A stretch of DNA of 25,984 nucleotides from Saccoglossus kowalevskii (lineage: Eukaryota > Hemichordata > Enteropneusta > Harrimaniidae), in assembly GCF_000003605.2 (NCBI RefSeq), contig NW_003135342.1, forward strand, positions 261,914 to 287,897, given 5' to 3'. The notes below the pieces were generated by a model, which saw only the letters and a list, made by a program, of their open reading frames with translations, ran no database searches and was not told where the DNA came from. Both the position numbers and the translations under genes were made by a program. This document shows, one piece after another, positions 10,093 through 19,000 of the stretch. The stretch's first letter is position 1; every line of letters begins with the position of its first letter.

Positions 10093-13000
10093 GTAAGAAT
10101 CCCTTCAGGTGCTATATTCTTTGCATTGAATGATATCAGCTTTCGCAGTTGGTTTGCTAACCACTGTGGGCTGAGTACAACAATTGTGCCATCAGTATTT
10201 GACTTACCTCTGTATCTGTGCACTATATCCCCCTGACTACTTAGGAACTGAGTGACATTATAGATTGACCTAATTGATGTAATACCTACGTTTGATGCAA
10301 TTTCCTTATACTCATGGAATTCTAGTATTTAGATGGTTCTTTCAGTTCTTTTTGAATACAACTTTTCACGGAGTGCCATTTTTCTGGAATCCTAGGGTAA
10401 GTATCATTTATAATATCTAATGCAGTTTTATTAATTGATTCGTTCAGTTGGGAAATGCATGCATTTTCCCCTTTTACCTGTTCAGGAAAATCCTCAGTAC
10501 CAGATACTTCATAATAACCAGTTATGTGAGGAACTATCAGGCTCATCTGGTGATTCATTCTTTTGTGTGATCCCGACTTAACAAATTTAACTGTTTTTTT
10601 TTGGAACCACTTCAACATATCCAGCATATCCTTCATACTTACTTTCCCTCTCACGATTCTTAACATACTGACATACTAAGCAATTCTCCAAATGGCTGTG
10701 TGCATGGTAATCAGTATGTCGCCTCTGAGCATTATCTAACAACCCACGAAACTGATACCATATTGTATTCAACATACCTGGAGTTAGTTTATCATTATCT
10801 GCATGAGTGCCTACCAGTGTGCATCGTGAATGTGGAGCAAACACATGAATTGTTTCAAGCCAGAGTGATGCCCGGCCTAGCAGACTGTCAGATGTTAGAA
10901 AATTTCCTGCATCAAATTTACTGAGGTCGAAAACAACAAGACAACTTGTGTCATCTGTCATGAATAATGAGTGAGATTCCAAGAAATCAACATCACCAGC
11001 AAAATAAAAACGCAACGTACATTTCTTTGTCAGCTCAAGCTCAGAAACTTCAATTCCATCAGTTTTCTCAACCTTGCTGATTGTTCCACCAAAGGCATTT
11101 ACAAGAGTGGTCTTAGCAACACCTTCATGACCAACAAGTATTAGTTTAACTTTTTCATTAGGAATCATACTCTCATCATAGAAATCTTTCAAATAAGATA
11201 ATATTGCATCCTTTCCTTCTTTTAAGACTTGCCTTGGTATATTACTGATAGGGCTTCTATCTACATTGAAATGTTTATATTCAGCCACTGTACTAAGAGA
11301 TGGTGGTAGGCGTCTTATATTATTATCCTCAATATCAAAGCTTGACAACCCCTGAATCTTGCCAATATCCTCTGGTAGACGCGTGACTCCACTCTGCATA
11401 ATATACAGAGAACAAATCCCTTTACTTGTTATCTCAAAATCACACTTTGAATTATCAGCTTTCTCAAACTTACACTTACGCATGCAAAGGGTTTGGATTG
11501 GGTTTTAGGATATTAATATGCCATGGTGCTGGTAGATCATTTAACTCAATACATGCTAACATTTTGGCATTTGGAGACAAAAATGAAATTACTTTGTTTG
11601 CACTAAATGATGCAACATTGATCAGTATCAAGCTTCTACTAACTGTTAATCTGTTGATTACTCCAATATCCATGTTACCCAAAATGAAGCTCTTTATCTT
11701 TCGATCTCTAAACAATTCAGTAGTCCTCTGAAACGCTTGTTGATCATTCACGATAAACACTGATATATCCCAGCCATCATCATATCTAGCATGGAGTTCT
11801 TTTTTTATCGATGACAGATATTTCTCTTTGGCAAACTTCCTCATCCTTCTCAAACACTACTCTCTGAAGAACTAAATCGTCACCAAAGAATTCCTAGAAA
11901 ATGCATAAATGAGTATGTAATTTATTTTCACATATGGCATAACGTATTGTCTCATGAACATGTCAGATGACATATATTTTACTTGGTCAATCATGCTGTT
12001 TAATTTGACTGCCCCAGTATCTACAACAGTTACCATCTGTCAGGTAGTGTCTGGTGTGAATTAAAGCTAAAACCCTGCTCCATTACATTATTAGCCTCCA
12101 CCCGGACAATGTCCAGGAAGGGGCTTGTAGTTTTGCCTTCGTACGTCACAGGTACCCAAGAAACTTAGCTTCTATATAGATATATGTGACAGGTACCCCA
12201 GAATTGCATATGATTAGGTTTAACTGTTGTACTTGCTAAATTTACATAGTTATACAATTGTACATTTGCAGACATGACTTTAGACACTGCATATTTTAAA
12301 ATATAACTATGATATCAGCAACCCTTTTACAAAAATAGAATGTTCCACATTATCAATTACAATTGAGCAGCAAAAAAAAAAAACTCATCTTTTAAGCTGA
12401 CATTGTGGAGTGTGAAGGGGATATGAACTACTTGCATGTATTTCTTCGAATTGATACAATACTTACCAGATAGATTTAAGCTATACGCGCGAGGTACCCA
12501 ACAGAACGTGGGACCAATACTTGAGAGGTACCAAACAAATCCTCGGACATATACGCGGGAGGTACCAGACAGAAATGTAGGGATATGCAAATTAATACCC
12601 GATAGATAAGCGAATTTGCATGTCAAATATGTATACTCAATAAGTACGCAGGAAACTATACCCAAGAAGTACTCGAGAGATACGCAGCATATACGCGGGA
12701 ACTATACAAGACAGAAGAAAAATTTTCATAAGGGTTGGTTCCCAGTCAGAAAATTAGTGATGACAGCGAGGAGAATACAGCCTCTCAGAACTTCCAGCAG
12801 TAAAACTATGGGCGAAATGTTTACTGCAAAAACATGATGGCGTAAGGTTACAAGTTGTAATAAGGTTGTCAAAAGGTCATTTCCAAAGGTCACGTTTAGT
12901 GGTAAAAAGTGGTTAGTTATAATATACGTATAGAGGTTGTAAATCTCACACAGAACTATATTTAGCTCAATTTATATGAAAGATTTATTTATTCAAAGTG

Positions 13001-16000
13001 GGACATAGAATTTTAACTGAAGCAGCGACTATACTTGGCATAACTTAATACTAGTACTTAATTTTGCCAACTAAAAATAAAACAAATTAAACTCACCTCT
13101 TCACTTTCACTGCTTTCAGATGTTGAATCAGCATCCTGTAGAGAAAGATAACATCTCATCTGTTATGCATATTATATATATTTGGTAAAAACTGTGTCAC
13201 ATACAATTGGTTGTAGTGCATACACTCATGAATGATGTCACTGAAACTGCTACATATATTTCATAATGTTCATCGGTTATGCAGAGTTGTACACCAGTCA
13301 CCAGCTAGTTGTGCCACATGATTCAAAGGGGTTCTGAAGACAATCTGTTACTAGTATGCAAATGCTGATCTGAGAGCTCCAAGGTACTTCATATGAAAAG
13401 ACTACTTCTTCAAAGTGGGACAGAGTATTTTTACTGGAGTAGTGACTATACCTGGCATTAATTAATACTTAATTTTGCCATCTAAAAATAAAACAAATTA
13501 AACTAACCTCTTCACTTTCACTCGTTATGGAATTAGGAAACAATTCAAATGGTGAATCAGCAACCTGTGGAGAGAGATAACATCGCATCTGTTGTGCATA
13601 TTATATATATGTGGTAAAAACTTTGTCACATACAATCGGGTTGTAGTGCATACACTCATGAATGATGCATCTAAAACTGCTAAATATACAGTAAGACCTG
13701 TCAAAATCGACCATGACTGGGATCTATGGTTGGTTTTCAGAGGGAGTCAATGTATTCAGGGTGGGCGTGACTTCGATTGAAACAACAATTACGTGTACTG
13801 TAAACACGGCACAATTGAAAGACACCAGAGTTTGCCTCTGGTGAATATATTTACATTTATTGTATTGTTTCAATAATTTACCAAACAAGACAAGAATATT
13901 ATTGTATGTACATAAAATTAATAAACATTCAAATAACTGTTCGAACTGAACGGGTTAGTACCATGTATCATAACTGAAGGCGTCCATTTTGAATGACATC
14001 ACAACGTAAGCCACTGTCAAGTCACTGTCGTCGTGGGGGTCGATAATTTGACTGTCGTTGCAATTTATGTCATCGTTGTCTGTAGATTCATGATTTTCTT
14101 TGTCTGCAATACAATTCCCAACAATCTGTTACTGCCACTCGCCGTCATACGTTGCTTCAGTCGGTATACGTTCATCAAAGTGGAGGTATTCATCAATGTT
14201 ACACTGTGTTTCCGGGTTTGCTAAATGAGGTTTCCGATTTCTTTGTTGTCTAGCTGCTAGCTGTCATCATCAATTGTAATCTTGAAGCCCTCTTTACGTT
14301 CGAAAGCACAAAATTATTGTTCAGAAACAAATTGTCATGGACATGTATCCTAACATGTATAAAGTATGTGTCAAATTCAAATGAAAACTGACAAAGCATG
14401 TCCAAGATACCACATTAAAAAACAAACAAGATACCTGCCAGTCGGCCATCTTTGATCCAATTGCGAAAGAAATTTCATGAACATGTATAATCTATGTACC
14501 AAGTTTTAATGAAAAACTGACAAAGCATGTCCAAAATACATTTTCAAAAATCAAGATGGCTGCCAGTCGGCCACATAAAGTAATACGCACATGCAAAGAA
14601 TGAACAGAATCTGTCTGAGGATTCTAAAAATAAGACTCTGGACGGATGCACGGACGGTAAGATGACATGTATCCCAACATGTATAATCTATGCACCAAAT
14701 GTGAATGAAAACTGACAAAGCATGTTCAAAATACGACATTTTCAAAAAACAGGATGGCTGCCAGTCGGCCATTTTGAATCAAATCGCCAAACAACTGCAT
14801 GTGTATATGTGCCACATAAATTACTAGGCACATGCAAAGAATGAACAAAATCGGTCTGAAGGATTCTGAAATTTGACTCCGAATTATAAGTCCCCGTTTT
14901 CGGACTTCATTTGAACGGGGACTAAAAAGACAGAAATTGGGCAGTGATCAAAAATACAGGTCATGAACTTTGAAGTATTGCATGCTGTTATTTATTTGAA
15001 AATCATCTATACTACTGTAAGTACAACAAGTGAATTTCCTTACTGACTCCAATAGTGCACCCATTAAAAATAGTTCATCTTTTAAGAATATTAAGAGAAA
15101 TGAAATCACTTACCCTATCCTGGATATCCAGAGCTGCTTTACTGTCTACCAACAATCTAGCAATCTCCGCTGTGCCACTCTCTGCACTGCTATGTAATGC
15201 AGTCAATCCATTCTGAATATCAAGAGAAATGAAATCATGAACAAACAAACCACATTCAGAGGTTTATTTTCAAACACTTCAGCACTCAGTTTGATTTTTC
15301 CTATAAAAAGGAAATGCATATATTGACATTACTATTTGAATGCAGTAAAGTTTTGTCACCTTCCACAAAATCAAGCTGCATAATTTTTTCACCAGAAACA
15401 AATTTAAACGTTTTGATCATAGCCTCTAGCAAATGTGAGATTGTGTCCATTTGGTTCAAAATAAACAAAAGAATTGTGAAATATTGTAAACAAATTGGGC
15501 TTATGACATTCAAAAGGTTAATAAATGAATGTTAGTTATTACAAGTATAGAAAACTTACCTCATCCTGGATATCCAGAGCTGCTTTACTTTCTACCAACA
15601 ATCTAGCAATCTCCACTGTGCCATACTTTGCACTCATATGTAGTGCAGTATTTCCAAACTGATTATTAAGAGGAATGCAATCATAAAAAACAAACCGCAT
15701 TCAGAGGTTTAATTTCAAATAATTCAGCACTCAGTTTGATTCTTTCTATGAAAAGGAAATGCATATATTGACATTACTATTTGAATGCTGAAGTGAAGTT
15801 TTGTCACCTTCCACAAAATCAAGCTGCATGATTGTTTCATGAAAACATCTCTAGAAAATGTGAGATAATGTCCATGTTGTTCGAAATGAACAAAAAAATA
15901 CAAACAATTTTGGCAGGAAAAATTGCGTTCAAAGTAACGAATCAATTTTACCGTAGGTGCAACATCCCCCAAATCAGCCATTTGGTCAGCTAAATGTCGA

Positions 16001-19000
16001 TGCAACATCACAAAAATCTGTTTTGAAAACACAGACAGTGCTGCACATTGTTTCAATTTTGGCATTTGTCAATGACGCGCGACCTAACCATCCAGTGATT
16101 CATGGTCGCAAAACAGAAAGGCACTGAAGGCCGACTTATAGGAGTATGCGGAGATGTTGCACCCAGTTTAGTACATATACAGAAGACTTACCTCATGCTA
16201 AATATCAAGAGTTGTTTTATTAAAATCACACGCATGAGTATGAACTGAATTACACCATAAACAAACAATTTGAAACCACATTGAAAAATCTAGTTCCCAA
16301 CACGCATTTATGAATATGATAAACACTGCTCATCCTGTACACAAAATAAAATGTTCGGACATATACAGAACCTGTGTAAATATAGCCAGTACACTGTAGC
16401 CTCGTTATAACAAACTATTTGGGGGACATAGAATTAGTTTGTTATAGTGAAATGCTCACTATAATGAAGTACATAATACATTGGGTTTGTTGTGAGCGGG
16501 AGACACGCTATGTGTTCATTATATCAGGAAATTCATTATAACGGTGTTCATTATATTGAGGTTACAGTGTATATGTTTGAGTTTTATAATAGTCTAGTTT
16601 TTTGTTACAAGTGAATGTGATTCAACATTCTAAACAATAATCAGAAATTTCTGTTTTCGTACTTAAAATCTTTTCAATTTTTGGTTGTCTATAAAATGTG
16701 GAACCAGAACTAGAATTACATAACTGGAATATTAAATATTATTAGGTTTTGATCTTAGGTTGAACATACGTTAATCTTAGTGCCAAGACATGTTTAATTA
16801 AATTGAAATCTTGTTTAGGTTCAATTCCTAGTAGGATTACTTCCATTTAGAAGTTGAATGGATTTGTAATTAATTTGCACTTCTGAATGCGCTTGTGCCT
16901 GTAAGTGGCTAACCATTATTAAGTCTGGAGATAAAATTGGATTTTTTTTTTGAAAAAAAAGCACTTCAATCATGGAAAAATACAGTGACAATATAGTAGT
17001 ATTGTGACACGATTTCACAGGGATTAATGCAACTTTTGTCAGTCACATTTTAAAGACAATAACTATATGTGCAGTAAAAATGCGGAAAATTTAGGTGCAC
17101 TCGATATCCATCTTCTGATTGAAAACAAAGAAGAAATCAAAAGAAAGAGTACCCGATTTTTTCCCATGAAAACCTATTTTAACATACCATTCAACGCCAA
17201 ATACAACTCGTGTTCATAAATTACCCCAAAGTAACCTCAGCACTTTTATTGCACAACTAACCAGTCACAAGCAATAGCCGGAAATGGCCGTGTCAAAGGT
17301 GTGTTAACTCTAATAGTTGAAGTTTTCAAGAGCGTACAAAAAATTGCACACATTTGAAGAGAGAGAAATATTCACAGCAGCAGCATTCTTGGATAACATT
17401 TAGCTCAAAACTGTTCGAATGAACAAAAGTTTCTAATGGTCAATCCATAAACATACCATGTCACAAAATGTTGTTATGTAAACAAAGTATTCCCCTAAAT
17501 CTTCAAATATAAATACAGACAGATTACGAACATATAAACACGCACACACACTAGACTCGAGCTCACGACCACGGCAGAGCATTTTCAGAAGACGCGCGCC
17601 TTAGTACGCTTCATTACAAACAAACTGACCATTAAAAAGTTGTAATATGAATGAAAACATATATGTTAAAAAACTGTTGTTCGTTACTGTAATATGATAA
17701 CTGAATTAAAATGTCCTGTAAAATAAAACATAATTTTTTTACAACACGCGCAACAGTATTCTTCGATGACACTAAAGCACTATTACGCATGTGCAGTGAT
17801 TGTTATTGTGCGCACGAGGACAATCTGTGCACATGCGTATCAGAGATGACACACTTTTAGTTCGTGATTAATCATCAGCAACATAGAGTTTTTAACAGAA
17901 TGTCATCTTATACTGTATTTTAAGTGTACCATATCAACTATATGTCTAAATCACGCACCTTATTCTGTTCATCAACACGACCAGCTGCTACATAATTTCT
18001 AATGTCGTCCAGATTTCCACCCATAACAATCTTTGAAATGAAAAAAATTACATTACTTTTCAAAAATGTAAGTGGTCAATCATTATTAAGTATGGAGATG
18101 AGATTGGAAATCTTTGTTTTTCACTGATCAATGAAAACACATTTGAATCATAGGAAAAATACAGTGGCAATGTAGTAGTATTACGACACACAAAAATACA
18201 CAATTTCACAGGAATTAATGCAACTTTTGCAACTAACAATTGACTACATAATTTATAATGTCGTCAAGATTTTTACCACGAACAATCTTTGAAATGAAAA
18301 AAAATGACATTACTTTTTGAGTCAGTGAACACCAACAAACACGAAACTAAGTGTCGGCTTGTAAAATTGTTATCGGCTATAAACTGCTATACAAAATAAA
18401 GAAGGAAGTTAGTTAATTTTAAAATTTATAATATCAAATATATTTGATTTTATTGATACAAAACTGGCTCAGAATCCTTTAAAACACATACTGTTTTCCT
18501 ACGTTCGGTACTCTGATAGCATGATCCAATAATAATGGAAATATGGCATAGAATCTTTAATTTGATTATTGACTCGCATCACTTCGAAAAAAATAATAGC
18601 ACTGATGTGAGATTATGCGTGTCTGAAGTGCATGTTTGAGTCACAACCGACTTAAAATCGTTATAGATTTATTTCGTTATTTCTTGGCATTCTCGTTATT
18701 TTGGATGTAACTATATTTCCCCTCTATCCACAGAATCCCCACGAGACCAAACAATGAATACAAATACTACAGTAACCACCATTTTGGACTAGGCAGAATG
18801 GTTGTTTCGCTTCGCTCACAAGCAGCCGGTCGGCTGGGATAGCTCCGCTGTAACAATGCACATTTCAATTAATAAAAACTGAAGATATCATTAGAAAATG
18901 GACAATAGGTATAGTATCAAAGCAATCAACTTTGCTGTTTTCAACAATAATTTAAAAATATAACTTTTTACCAAAAATGACAAAAATATTCACCATAATT

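Larger units (their letters stand above)
12972..13690. repeat. Tandem duplication carrying an acidic linker exon
   Basis: Copy 1 is about 12972-13260, copy 2 about 13390-13690, offset 410-430 bp. Both contain CAAAGTGGGACA, TTTTGCCA(A/T)CTAAAAATAAAA, an exon ending in SESEE, and GCATACACTCATGAATGATG in the same order. Copy 2's exon is longer by six codons. Both exons keep functional splice sites, so the duplication added sequence to the linker. Confidence 0.82.
13565..15113 (-). other. Intron of the Roco-type gene, repeat-filled
   Basis: This holds the end of the linker duplication, a solitary pogo-like terminus (13689), a perfect 8-bp hairpin CACCAGAG-TTTGC-CTCTGGTG (13823-13843) and a three-unit interspersed repeat with a terminal hairpin (14338-14931). 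No further exon was found. Confidence 0.5.
15109..15840. repeat. Tandem duplication of an ankyrin exon plus flanking intron
   Basis: Copy 1 is about 15109-15390, copy 2 about 15555-15840, offset 446 bp. Each holds a 99-bp ankyrin exon and the intron stretch upstream of it in the gene. The introns share CATTCAGAGGTTTA, TTCAGCACTCAGTTTGATT, AAATGCATATATTGACATTA and CACCTTCCACAAAATCAAGC. Intronic similarity this high means the duplication is fairly recent. Confidence 0.88.
15659..17958 (-). other. Intron of the Roco-type gene
   Basis: This contains a decayed ankyrin exon (16192-16244), a TA-flanked MITE (16392-16569) and one copy of a dispersed intronic duplication (16902-17045). No other exon with ankyrin character was found. 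Confidence 0.5.

Noticed and set aside
10700-10924. Plus-strand frame over Roc
   Set aside because: Antisense shadow of the Roc domain.
11426-11731. Plus-strand frame over the LRR region
   Set aside because: Antisense shadow; no domain character.
12357-12665. Minus-strand 102-codon frame in an intron
   Set aside because: Runs over a degenerate GGTACC repeat and a poly-A/T tract; no family.
16818-16828. GGTTCAATTCC resembling a tRNA T-loop (B box)
   Set aside because: No matching A box or cloverleaf upstream.
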